A stretch of 13,694 bases of DNA. Origin: Bordetella parapertussis. Lineage in GTDB: Bacteria; Cyanobacteriota; Cyanobacteriia; PCC-6307; Cyanobiaceae. The notes under the pieces were generated by a model that did no database searches, was not told where the DNA came from, and saw nothing but the letters and a program-made list of their open reading frames with translations. Shown piece by piece: positions 1-6,519 of the stretch. Where the stretch lies: assembly GCA_943324725.2 (NCBI GenBank), contig CALPMR020000049.1, forward strand, positions 1 to 13,694, read 5' to 3'. Each line of letters begins with the position of its first letter. The first letter of the stretch is position 1. The position numbers and the translations under genes are program-made.

Positions 1-103
1 AGATACCGGAATTCTAATGCTGAAAAAACCGGCCTTCTGATGCGGATAAAACGGAGCTTCTGATGCAGGAAAAACTGCTCTGCCCATGCCGGGAAACGGG
101 AGG
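1..103. repeat. Degenerate 23-bp tandem repeat array, partial at left edge
   Basis: Three consecutive 23-bp units (12-34, 35-57, 58-80) share the core TTCTRATGCNGRWAAAAC and match each other at about 17 of 23 positions. The ATGC core falls at 17, 40, 63 and 86, exactly 23 bp apart, so a more diverged fourth unit occupies about 81-103. The CCGG at 6-9 is one period before the CCGG at 29-32, so the array probably continues to the left of the window. No ATGC lies in register at 109, so it ends near 100. There are no spacers, so it is not a CRISPR. Adjacent repeats about two helical turns long suggest sites for a multimeric DNA-binding protein, for example the transposase-binding repeats at Tn7-like or IS21-like ends. 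That reading is inference. Confidence 0.75.
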
Positions 104-383
104 CGGCTGGGGGTTGCGCTCGCTGGGAACCACCATCGACCCGGGTTCCGACTCGCCGTCGCTCTCGCACGCGCCAACGGGGCACCCACGATGGCGACGA
201 CCGGCACAGCTCGGAGTTCGCCGTTGAACGCCTGGTGCAGGTGGGGCTTCTTCAGTTCCCCCCTTGTGGCTTCGCCCCAAACCCTTGTCAAGGATTTGGT
301 GGACATTGGACCAGCGCCCAATGGGTTCCGCCGAGGTGTTTGTTGTTGGTTGACCAGCCTGTTTAGCAAGATCCGCCACACCC
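104..383. other. Intergenic stretch with dyad symmetries, no credible gene
   Basis: The open frames here on both strands encode low-complexity Pro/Arg/Ser-rich sequence without recognisable domains and look spurious. The stretch contains a near-perfect 23-bp palindrome at 277-299 (11-bp arms, one mismatch, single central T) and a short inverted repeat at 304-309/318-323 (CATTGG/CCAATG). Together with the tandem array to the left it could be the non-coding end of a mobile element or a decayed insertion. I recognise no transposase remnant. Confidence 0.4.
277..299. repeat. 23-bp imperfect palindrome
   Basis: CCAAACCCTTG (277-287) and CAAGGATTTGG (289-299) are inverted copies with one mismatch around a central T288. 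It could be an operator or a recombination site. No T-run follows, so a terminator role is unlikely. Confidence 0.5.
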
Positions 384-1463
384 TCACCCCCCGCCCGGAG
401 CCAACTCCGCCCGCCGCAACCGGCCCGCCCAGGCATCGAGAAAGGTCTTGCTGCAGCTAGCCACCGGCACCGCCAGCAGCAGGCCCAACAGCTCGCCGAG
501 TCCCAGCAAGCTGCCGAGGCGGGCGCCGATCGGCAGGCTGATCAGCAGCCAGGCCGGCTGCAAGCCGACGATGCTGCCCATCAGCCTGGGCTGGATCACC
601 TGATCCACCACCTGGCCCACCGTGATCGCCGCCGCCAGCACCTCCAGCCCCTGGCCAGGATCCTGCAGGGCCAGCAGCAGGCTCACCAGCACGATCGTCA
701 GGGCACTGGCGTAGGGCACCAGGGTGGTGAAGCCGATCGTGACGGCGAACAGCACGCCATAGGGAATGCCCAGCAGGGTGAACACCACCATCTGCAGCAG
801 ACTCAGAATCAACGCCAGCACCACCTGGCCGGCGAAGTAGCCGCGGAAGGTGCGATAGAGCGTGCTGGTCACCAAAGAGCGCACGCCGGGGGGCAACCAC
901 TCCGCCAGCCCCTCGGCGATGCGCTCCCCGCCCAGCAGCAGAAACACGGTCAGCACCAGCACGATCACGGTGTTGACCGTCAGCCCCACGGTGGCGCCCA
1001 GCAGACTCAACACCTGCTGGCTGAGCTGGCTGGCCAGTTTGCTGGTGCGGCTGATCAGTTCACTGCTGAGATTGCCGAACTCGGTGGGCAAGCCCTTGGC
1101 CACCGCCCAGTTCTGCAACTCCGCCAGCAGGGTTTCGCCCTTGACCAGCCAGCCCGGCAGGGCGTTGATCAGTTCATCGAGCTGGCTGACCAGCCGCGGC
1201 AACAGCCAGAGCGCGGCCAGCACCACCCCGCCGAAGCCGATCCCCAGCACCAGCAACAGCGCCAGGGGGCGGGGCAGGCGTTGCTGCACCAACCAGCGCG
1301 TCGGGATGTCGAGCAGGAAGGCCAGCAACGCCGCCGTCAGGAACAGGGCGGGGAAGGGGGCCAGGGGCCCCAGCAACTGGCGCAGCACCCAGAGATTGAG
1401 CACCAGCAGCGGCAGGGCGAGGCTGAACCGCAACCAGGGAGGCAACACCAACCGCTCGAGCAT
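384..1463 (-). CDS. AI-2E family transporter (PF01594-type permease)
   Basis: A 359-residue polytopic inner-membrane protein. Hydrophobic segments lie at about 14-30, 33-51, 66-88, 152-177, 207-232, 235-265, 273-290 and 302-335, with a more polar, amphipathic stretch at about 90-150 between the second pair and the rest. Family-like features include LVPYASA near 248-254, QPRLMG at 291-296 and the LPIGARLGSLLG loop near 310-321. The length fits the family (about 340-380). Members have been linked to autoinducer-2 export or Na+/H+ antiport, but the substrate of cyanobacterial copies is unknown. The ATG start is preceded closely by GAGG. It follows purE on the same strand after a 182-bp gap, so co-transcription is possible but not shown. 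Family confidence is high, substrate confidence low. Confidence 0.9.
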   Translation of the reverse strand: MLERLVLPPWLRFSLALPLLVLNLWVLRQLLGPLAPFPALFLTAALLAFLLDIPTRWLVQQRLPRPLALLLVLGIGFGGVVLAALWLLPRLVSQLDELINALPGWLVKGETLLAELQNWAVAKGLPTEFGNLSSELISRTSKLASQLSQQVLSLLGATVGLTVNTVIVLVLTVFLLLGGERIAEGLAEWLPPGVRSLVTSTLYRTFRGYFAGQVVLALILSLLQMVVFTLLGIPYGVLFAVTIGFTTLVPYASALTIVLVSLLLALQDPGQGLEVLAAAITVGQVVDQVIQPRLMGSIVGLQPAWLLISLPIGARLGSLLGLGELLGLLLAVPVASCSKTFLDAWAGRLRRAELAPGGG

Positions 1464-1526
1464 CGCCTCAGGGGAACAGAGCCCCAGGGTTGGGGCAGGA
1501 ACTGGGCTCAGCTTGGCGACCGGACG

Positions 1527-1555
1527 GGTCCGGCGCCACGGTCCGGCGCCACGGT
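1527..1555. repeat. 13-bp tandem duplication in the purE to AI-2E permease gap
   Basis: GGTCCGGCGCCAC occurs at 1527-1539 and again at 1540-1552, followed by GGT. Each unit contains the palindrome GGCGCC. It lies in the 182-bp non-coding gap (1464-1645) between the permease start and the purE stop, which otherwise shows nothing recognisable. Confidence 0.7.
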
Positions 1556-1645
1556 CAGAGCCTGATGCGGCCCGGCGTCAGGCCGGTGGCGGACTGCCCG
1601 CGGACCTTCTGCCCCGCCGCGATGGTTCCCGGGCCAGAGCGACTT

Positions 1646-2224
1646 CTACATCTGCTCCAGGTAGGCGCTGCTGCCGAGCTGCTGCAGGCGTTCATCCTTG
1701 GCCACCACCTGATCGTGCAGATCGGCCTGATAGCGGGCCAACTCGCCGGCCAGGCGCTCATCGGCGATCGCCAGGATGCGGACCGCCAGCAGGCCGGCAT
1801 TGAGCCCATTGCCGATCGCCACCGTGGCCACGGGGATGCCGCCCGGCATCTGCACGATCGAATGCAGGGAATCCACCCCCGAGAGCGCCCGGCTCTGCAC
1901 CGGCACACCGATCACCGGCAGGGTGGTGAGCGCGGCCACCATGCCGGGCAGATGGGCGGCGCCACCGGCGCCGGCGATGATCACCTTGAGACCCCGGGCG
2001 GCGGCGGCTTCGGCGAAGGCCACCATTTCCAGCGGCGTGCGATGGGCCGAGAGCACCCGCAGCTCACAGGCGACGCCGAAGCGCTCGAGGATCTGCACCG
2101 CCGGCTCCATCGTCGGCAGGTCGGAATCGCTGCCCATGATCACGGCCACGCTGGGCCCGCTGATGCTGGCCCCAGCGGGCCCAGCGGCGATGGCCCCCGC
2201 GGGGGTGGCGGAACCCTGAACCAC
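1646..2224 (-). CDS. purE: N5-carboxyaminoimidazole ribonucleotide mutase (PurE)
   Basis: PurE converts N5-CAIR to CAIR in de novo purine synthesis in the cytoplasm, working after PurK. The 192-residue product carries the family signatures in order: IMGSDSD at 29-35 (substrate phosphate and ribose site), SAHRTP at 59-64 with the catalytic His61, [10 protein letters not shown] at 85-94, and [16 protein letters not shown] at 124-139. The length is slightly above the usual 160-180 because about 25 Ala/Gly-rich residues precede the first beta strand. The start used is a GTG at 2224. No ATG is available before GSDSD, so the true N-terminus may be a little shorter. It is transcribed away from nagA across a 56-bp gap. 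No Shine-Dalgarno is obvious. Confidence 0.96.
   Translation of the reverse strand: MVQGSATPAGAIAAGPAGASISGPSVAVIMGSDSDLPTMEPAVQILERFGVACELRVLSAHRTPLEMVAFAEAAAARGLKVIIAGAGGAAHLPGMVAALTTLPVIGVPVQSRALSGVDSLHSIVQMPGGIPVATVAIGNGLNAGLLAVRILAIADERLAGELARYQADLHDQVVAKDERLQQLGSSAYLEQM
1764..1771. repeat. HIP1 palindrome GCGATCGC
   Basis: An exact copy of the highly iterated palindrome of cyanobacterial genomes, inside purE. Other exact copies lie at 3298-3305 (nagA), 6740-6747 (RluA-like gene) and 13052-13059 (rsmH). All four are within coding sequence. Confidence 0.85.
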
Positions 2225-2239
2225 GGCGAGAGGTCACAC

Positions 2240-2258
2240 GGAGAGTGGCATTCTCTCC
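2240..2258. promoter_or_regulatory. Small inverted repeat in the purE/nagA divergent gap
   Basis: GGAGAG (2240-2245) and CTCTCC (2253-2258) form 6-bp arms around a 7-nt loop in the 56-bp gap between the two divergent starts. It could be an operator or a leader hairpin. Chance occurrence is possible at this arm length. Confidence 0.3.
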
Positions 2259-2280
2259 CTACGTGCGCCCTTGCCCCGCC

Positions 2281-3441
2281 ATGCGCTGGCTCACCAACCT
2301 GCGGCTGCCTTCGGCCGCAAGCGAAGCCCTGCAACGCCGCTGGCGGGTGGGCCTCGATGACGAGGAGCGGATCAGCGCCATTGAGGCCCTGGATGCGGGC
2401 AGCCGGGCCGCCGGCGAGGACTGGGGCGGCGACTGGCTCTCGCCCGCCGGGGTCGATCTGCAGATCAACGGCGGCCTGGGACTGGCCTTTCCGGAGCTGA
2501 CGGCGGCGGATCTGCCCCGGCTGCAGGAGCTGCTGGAGCTGCTCTGGCGCGATGGTGTCGAGGCGATCTGCCCAACCTTGGTGACCTGTGCGGTGGCCCC
2601 CTTGCGCCAGGCGCTGACAGTGCTGGCCGAGGCGCGGCGCCGGCACCGGCCGGGTCGCTGCCGGTTGCTGGGGGCCCATCTGGAGGGGCCGTTCCTGGAG
2701 ACGGCCCGGCGCGGCGCCCATCCGCTCCAGCATCTCTGCGAGCCCAGCCTGGCGGCCCTGCAAGAGCGCATCGGCGGCTTCAGCGGCGGCCCCGAAGCCG
2801 ACATCGCCCTGGTGACGCTGGCGCCGGAGCTGGCGGGCAGCGAACCGGTGATCGCCGCCCTGCGGGCGATGGACGTGGTGGTCAGCCTGGGCCACAGCGC
2901 CGCCAGTGAAGTCCAGGCCGAGGCAGCCTTCAACGCCGGCGTCGGCATGCTCACCCACGCCTTCAACGCCATGCCCGACATGCACCGCCGCGCCCCGGGG
3001 CCGGTGGCCGCCGCCCTGCTGCGCCCGGATGTGGCCGTGGGATTGATCGCTGACGGGGTGCATGTGGCGCCGACGATGGCCGTGCTGCTGCAGCGCCTGG
3101 CCCCCCAGCAGGTGGTGATCGTCAGCGATGCCCTGGCCCCCTACGGCCTGGCGGAGGGCCAGCACCGCTGGGATGACCGGATGCTCAGCGTCAGCGACGG
3201 CAGCTGCCGGCTGGAGGATGGCACCCTGGCCGGCGTGACCTTGCCGCTGCTGGAGGGGGGGGCCCGGCTGGCCGGCTGGAGCGGCCAGCCGGGCCAGGCG
3301 ATCGCCGCCGCCACCCTGCTGCCCCGCCGCTTGCTGGGCGGCAGTGCCAGAGCTGAAACGGCGCTGTTGGGGATGGCGCTGGCCGACAGCCTGCGCTGGC
3401 GGGCCGGCGACGCCGGTTTGAGCTGGAAGCGCTCAGCCTGA
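2281..3441 (+). CDS. nagA: N-acetylglucosamine-6-phosphate deacetylase (NagA)
   Basis: NagA removes acetate from GlcNAc-6-phosphate to give glucosamine-6-phosphate, feeding recycled amino sugars into central metabolism. The 386-residue protein is an amidohydrolase-fold enzyme of normal family length. Visible features: GVDLQING at 57-64 (in place of the HxH of most amidohydrolases, as expected in NagA), HLEGPF at 133-138 with metal ligand Glu135, His205 in LGHS, His226 in THAFNAM, substrate-side His261 in DGVHV, and the catalytic Asp283 in VSDA. The ATG at 2281 gives a family-like start (MRWLTNLRLP). An in-frame GTG at 2245 would add 12 residues but places GGAGA almost on the start codon, so I prefer 2281. 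chlM follows 53 bp downstream on the same strand. Pairing with chlM rather than nagB looks positional, not functional. Confidence 0.95.
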   Translation: MRWLTNLRLPSAASEALQRRWRVGLDDEERISAIEALDAGSRAAGEDWGGDWLSPAGVDLQINGGLGLAFPELTAADLPRLQELLELLWRDGVEAICPTLVTCAVAPLRQALTVLAEARRRHRPGRCRLLGAHLEGPFLETARRGAHPLQHLCEPSLAALQERIGGFSGGPEADIALVTLAPELAGSEPVIAALRAMDVVVSLGHSAASEVQAEAAFNAGVGMLTHAFNAMPDMHRRAPGPVAAALLRPDVAVGLIADGVHVAPTMAVLLQRLAPQQVVIVSDALAPYGLAEGQHRWDDRMLSVSDGSCRLEDGTLAGVTLPLLEGGARLAGWSGQPGQAIAAATLLPRRLLGGSARAETALLGMALADSLRWRAGDAGLSWKRSA

Positions 3442-3460
3442 GCGGGCCGGGCTCCCTGCC

Positions 3461-3466
3461 TAGGAT
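3461..3466 (+). promoter_or_regulatory. Possible -10 element of chlM (TAGGAT)
   Basis: TAGGAT lies 28 bp upstream of the chlM ATG, which would give a leader of about 20 nt. No convincing -35 is seen at 16-18 bp spacing, so this is tentative. Confidence 0.3.
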
Positions 3467-3494
3467 CTGGCCCACTGGTGCCCAAACCCGTCCG

Positions 3495-4238
3495 ATGTCC
3501 GCCGACCTGCAGGAGGTTCAACCCGATCAGAACAGCGCGCTCCCGGACGCCAAGCAGAGCGAGAAGGCTGAAGTGCAGGCCTACTTCGAGAGCACGGGCT
3601 TTGAGCGCTGGAACCGCATCTACAGCGACAGCGACGACGTCAACAAAGTCCAGCGCAACATCCGCATCGGCCATCAGAAGACCGTCGATGAGGTGCTCGT
3701 CTGGGTTCAGGAGCAGGGCAACCTGGCGGGCCGCAGCTTCTGCGACGCCGGCTGCGGTGTCGGCAGCCTCAGCCTGCCCCTGGCCCAGCTGGGGGCAGGC
3801 TCGGTAGCCGCCAGTGATCTCTCCGCGGCGATGGTGACCGAGGCGGAGCGCCGCGCCCGTGCCACCGGCATCAGCGCCGGGCAGCTCAGCTTCAGCGCCT
3901 CCGATCTTGAGAGCCTGCAGGGCCGCTACGACACGGTGATCTGCCTGGATGTGTTCATCCACTACCCCCAGGCCGCCGCCGAGGAGATGGTGCGCCACCT
4001 GGCCTCAATGGCCGACCGACACCTGATCGTCAGCTTCGCGCCCTACACACCCCTGCTGGCCCTGCTCAAGGGCATCGGCCAACTGTTCCCGGGGCCCAGC
4101 AAAACCACCCGGGCCTACACCCTGCGCGAAGACGGCATCGTGGCCGCGGCCGCCAGCGCCGGCTTCCGGCCCGTGCGCCGCAGCCTCAACCAGGCGCCCT
4201 TCTACTTCTCACGGCTGATCGCCTTCGAGCGGGGCTGA
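3495..4238 (+). CDS. chlM: Magnesium protoporphyrin IX O-methyltransferase (ChlM)
   Basis: ChlM transfers a methyl group from S-adenosylmethionine to the 13-propionate of Mg-protoporphyrin IX, the step after Mg-chelatase in chlorophyll synthesis. It acts at the thylakoid or cytoplasmic membrane surface. The 247-residue product is full length: a polar N-terminal arm (1-28), the segment YFESTGFERWNRIY at 30-43 typical of the family, SAM motif I DAGCGVGSLSL at 84-94, the acidic loop SDLS at 107-110, a motif IV-like stretch with CLDVFIHYP at 150-158, and a C-terminal Tyr/Arg-rich region with FYFSRLIAFER at 236-246. It sits 53 bp after nagA, so read-through is possible in addition to its own promoter. 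It marks the organism as a chlorophyll-producing phototroph. Confidence 0.97.
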   Translation: MSADLQEVQPDQNSALPDAKQSEKAEVQAYFESTGFERWNRIYSDSDDVNKVQRNIRIGHQKTVDEVLVWVQEQGNLAGRSFCDAGCGVGSLSLPLAQLGAGSVAASDLSAAMVTEAERRARATGISAGQLSFSASDLESLQGRYDTVICLDVFIHYPQAAAEEMVRHLASMADRHLIVSFAPYTPLLALLKGIGQLFPGPSKTTRAYTLREDGIVAAAASAGFRPVRRSLNQAPFYFSRLIAFERG

Positions 4239-4338
4239 GGCCAGAGCGCTCAGCGCAACCGGGCCGGCTGCCTCCAGGCTCATCTTGAGGGCCACGCCTC
4301 CGGGGGTTCAAGACGAGCCACCAAGAAGCAGGGGCCAG

Positions 4339-4376
4339 CCGGATCCCTGGCCACCGGTCGGCGGCCAGGGATCCGG
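4339..4376. terminator. Perfect 14-bp-arm hairpin downstream of chlM
   Basis: CCGGATCCCTGGCC (4339-4352) and GGCCAGGGATCCGG (4363-4376) are exact inverted copies around a 10-nt loop. It starts 100 bp after the chlM stop. The stem would be very stable, but no T-run follows on either strand, so it is not a canonical intrinsic terminator. It may stabilise the 3' end of the nagA-chlM transcript or be a repeat-type element. Confidence 0.45.
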
Positions 4377-4884
4377 GTAGCTGAATGGAGCACCCCAGGG
4401 CTTCATCGCTGCTCCGCCGAAAACCGGGGGTGTGCGCAGCGATCGAGCAGCGCTGAAGCGGATGGTCGCGCAGCAATTGCTGTCGCTGGCTTTACATCTT
4501 GATCGGCCGGAATGGGATCAGCAGTGGCAGCTGGCCGGGTGCATGATGCCCCAACCGGTGAGATTCAGACAGCGACATTCAAGCAGCGGCATCCAACCAG
4601 CGCCCAAAGGACAGCTGTGCCAGAACAACAACATGGAGACACCACCATGCCAAGCTCTGGATGATTCGACACCAGAGGCACACCCTTGCGCTGGCCGCAC
4701 CGATAGACATCAAGCCGTTGGAGCCAGCTGATCTGGAGATCATCGTGTTCACTCCGATGTGCCAGCAGGCCCTGCAGATCGCCTGGATGCTCCGCAGCCG
4801 AAGTGAAACCAGAGTGCATCAGCCAGGGCACAAGCCAAGAAGCGGGCCAGACGAGAGTGCCGGCGCCGTCCGCATTTCGCACAC

Positions 4885-4893
4885 TGCTACAAT
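4885..4893 (+). promoter_or_regulatory. Putative extended -10 promoter of the DNA methyltransferase
   Basis: TGCTACAAT fits an extended -10 (TGnTAtAaT). It ends 24 bp before the GTG start of the methyltransferase, giving a predicted leader of about 18 nt. No good -35 is visible, which is common for extended -10 promoters. Confidence 0.45.
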
Positions 4894-4917
4894 TACATCC
4901 TTCAGGAAAATCCCTGA

Positions 4918-5997
4918 GTGATCAAGTATCTTGGCTCGAAGCGCACCATTCTGCCCAGGCTGATGACAGCGCTGGGCAGCCTTGAAGGGGTGACTTCAGT
5001 CTTCGATGCCTTTTCCGGCACGGCACGAGTGGGCTATGAACTGAAAAAGAATGGCTATCAGGTGTTCAGCAACGACATCAACAGCTATGCCCATATCCTG
5101 GCCCAATGCCATGTGGAGGCAGAAGCCGACACCACAGCGGAAACGGCAAAGCGATTGATCGCGGAGCTCAATCAGCTGGCGGGCAAGCACGGCTACATCA
5201 CCGAGACCTACTGCCTCAACAGCCGCTTTTTTCAGCCCCACAACGGCGAAAAGATTGATGCCATCCGCGACCAGATCGAAGCCTGGGATCTCTCGCCCAT
5301 CCTCAAGGCCATCTGCCTGACCGCCCTGCTGGAAGCGGCTGACCGCATCGATTCGACAACCGGCATGCAGATGGCTTATCTCAAGCAGTGGGCCAAACGT
5401 TCCTACAATCCCCTGCAGCTGCGATTGCCTGCCATGCTCAATGCTGCAGCCAATCGCCGCTGCCAGGCCCATCAGCTGGATGCCGCGGAAGCTGCTAGCG
5501 CCATTGAAGCCGATTGCGCCTATCTGGATCCCCCTTACAACCAACACTCCTATCTCGGCAACTATCACATCTGGGAAAGCATCTGCCGCTGGGACCAACC
5601 GGAGGTCTATGGCATCGCCTGCAAGCGAATCGACTGCAAACAGAGCAAAAGTGATTACAACAGCAAGCCCAGATCACTCCCAGCTTTAACAGAACTGATC
5701 AACAAGCTACGCACACCCAACCTGATCGTCTCCTTCAGCAACGAAGGCTTCATTGATCGCAGCGCCATGGAAAACCTGCTGACACAAAAGGGACATCTGC
5801 AAACCGTCGAACTGGACTACAAGCGCTATGTCGGCGCCCAGATCGGCATTTACAATCCAAAAGGAAGTCGCACCGGCGTCGTCAGCCACCTGAAGAACAA
5901 AGAATATATCTATATCGTTTCGGCCAATCCTCTCAACCAAGCTGGGCTCGATCAGCTCCGGGCCTGCATGGTTGACCAGCCAAGTCTGGCAGCCTGA
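4918..5997 (+). CDS. Orphan adenine-specific DNA methyltransferase (D12/Dam-like class)
   Basis: A 359-residue putative N6-adenine DNA methyltransferase. The N-terminus IKYLGSKR at 2-9 is the first conserved block of D12-class enzymes. SAM motif I follows as VFDAFSGTARVGYELK at 28-43, with NDIN at 52-55. The catalytic motif IV is YLDPPYNQHSY at 202-212, and a later core strand reads NLIVSFSNEGF at 268-278. The start is GTG, with AGGA ten bases upstream at 4904-4907. GC is far below the neighbours (45% at 5041-5100), which suggests recent acquisition. No restriction endonuclease or specificity subunit is adjacent, so it looks like an orphan methyltransferase or a lone survivor of a restriction-modification system. 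The recognition sequence cannot be read from the protein. A hypothetical gene converges on it, 58 bp away. Confidence 0.88.
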   Translation: MIKYLGSKRTILPRLMTALGSLEGVTSVFDAFSGTARVGYELKKNGYQVFSNDINSYAHILAQCHVEAEADTTAETAKRLIAELNQLAGKHGYITETYCLNSRFFQPHNGEKIDAIRDQIEAWDLSPILKAICLTALLEAADRIDSTTGMQMAYLKQWAKRSYNPLQLRLPAMLNAAANRRCQAHQLDAAEAASAIEADCAYLDPPYNQHSYLGNYHIWESICRWDQPEVYGIACKRIDCKQSKSDYNSKPRSLPALTELINKLRTPNLIVSFSNEGFIDRSAMENLLTQKGHLQTVELDYKRYVGAQIGIYNPKGSRTGVVSHLKNKEYIYIVSANPLNQAGLDQLRACMVDQPSLAA

Positions 5998-6055
5998 AGC
6001 CCATAGATCAATCGCACCAGCGGCAAAACCAGCGCGGAGGCTGGCCGAACAACGA

Positions 6056-6409
6056 TCAGAATTCAAATCGCAATGAAATCAGCAACAGGCCCAGACAGGC
6101 CCCGATCGCAAGTCCGGGCAGGCCAGCCGCCAGAAAGGCAAGTACCACAAGAATCACAGCGACCACATGTTGCAGGGTGCGGAGATTCCGATTCAACCTT
6201 CGGGATTTCTCTCGCTGAAGTAGCTGCTGTTTGCGCTGCTTGAAGACACGATAATCGCTGAGCTCAGCAGCTTCTGTCGATGAGCAGTCGGCCGCTCCAT
6301 CGCTCTCCCCACCCGCCGATGGTTCGGGCGGAACATTGAAATCCGGAATCCACCAACGTGGCACCTCATGCCCATGCTTGATTCTGCGGTTGCGCTCTTC
6401 TGCTGTCAT
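6056..6409 (-). CDS. Small hypothetical protein with a C-terminal membrane segment
   Basis: A 117-residue protein I do not recognise. Residues 1-50 are polar, with a Trp/Pro-rich patch (VPRWWIPDF at 16-24). Residues 51-80 are strongly basic and probably helical (many Arg, Lys and Gln). Residues 81-113 are a long hydrophobic stretch, either one long or two short membrane helices with a Gly/Pro break near 96-99. A cytoplasmic basic domain anchored at the membrane is the simplest reading. It lies in the same GC-poor segment as the methyltransferase and is convergent with it, so the two are not co-transcribed. Its conservation is unknown. I call it on its plausible composition and its clear ATG start. 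Confidence 0.6.
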   Translation of the reverse strand: MTAEERNRRIKHGHEVPRWWIPDFNVPPEPSAGGESDGAADCSSTEAAELSDYRVFKQRKQQLLQREKSRRLNRNLRTLQHVVAVILVVLAFLAAGLPGLAIGACLGLLLISLRFEF

Positions 6410-6519
6410 CTTGCGGCAGGCTGTTTCTGCATGAACTCCAAAGTCAGTTTATGCCGATCGCATCGTTGATCACGCCGATTTTTCAACGCGAGGTGACGTT
6501 GCTCTGCGCCCCGGGCCGC

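Larger units (their letters stand above)
4239..4917. other. 679-bp gene-poor region between chlM and the methyltransferase
   Basis: No frame here encodes a recognisable protein. The open frames are short, mutually overlapping and compositionally odd. GC falls noticeably from about 4440 onward, toward the level of the following methyltransferase gene. One stretch at about 4447-4545 in the plus +1 frame reads like ordinary protein (ending LDRPEWDQQWQLAGC) and might be a gene relic, but I cannot name it. The region also contains the hairpin at 4339-4376 and the promoter-like element at 4885-4893. Confidence 0.5.

Noticed and set aside
1..103. CRISPR array
   Set aside because: The repeats are directly contiguous with a 23-bp period and no spacers, and no cas genes are present.
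14..436. Overlapping small open frames on both strands at the left edge
   Set aside because: They cross the tandem repeat array or the permease 3' end, have no recognisable domain, and have a Pro/Arg/Ser-rich composition.
2140..3165. 341-residue minus-strand open frame over nagA
   Set aside because: Antisense to a complete NagA. Its Gln/Gly/His-rich composition is typical of shadow frames in high-GC DNA.
4432..4921. Small open frames (60-105 residues) between chlM and the methyltransferase
   Set aside because: No recognisable motifs, overlapping in several frames, and no ribosome-binding sites. At most a relic near 4447-4545.
5998..6055. Terminator between the methyltransferase and the convergent hypothetical
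   Set aside because: Only a 5-bp stem (CCAGC/GCTGG) with no T-run is present, too weak to call.
4918..6409. Methyltransferase plus hypothetical as a new restriction-modification or defence system
   Set aside because: The two genes are convergent, no nuclease or helicase motif is present, and the hypothetical has no recognisable effector domain. The evidence supports only an orphan methyltransferase.
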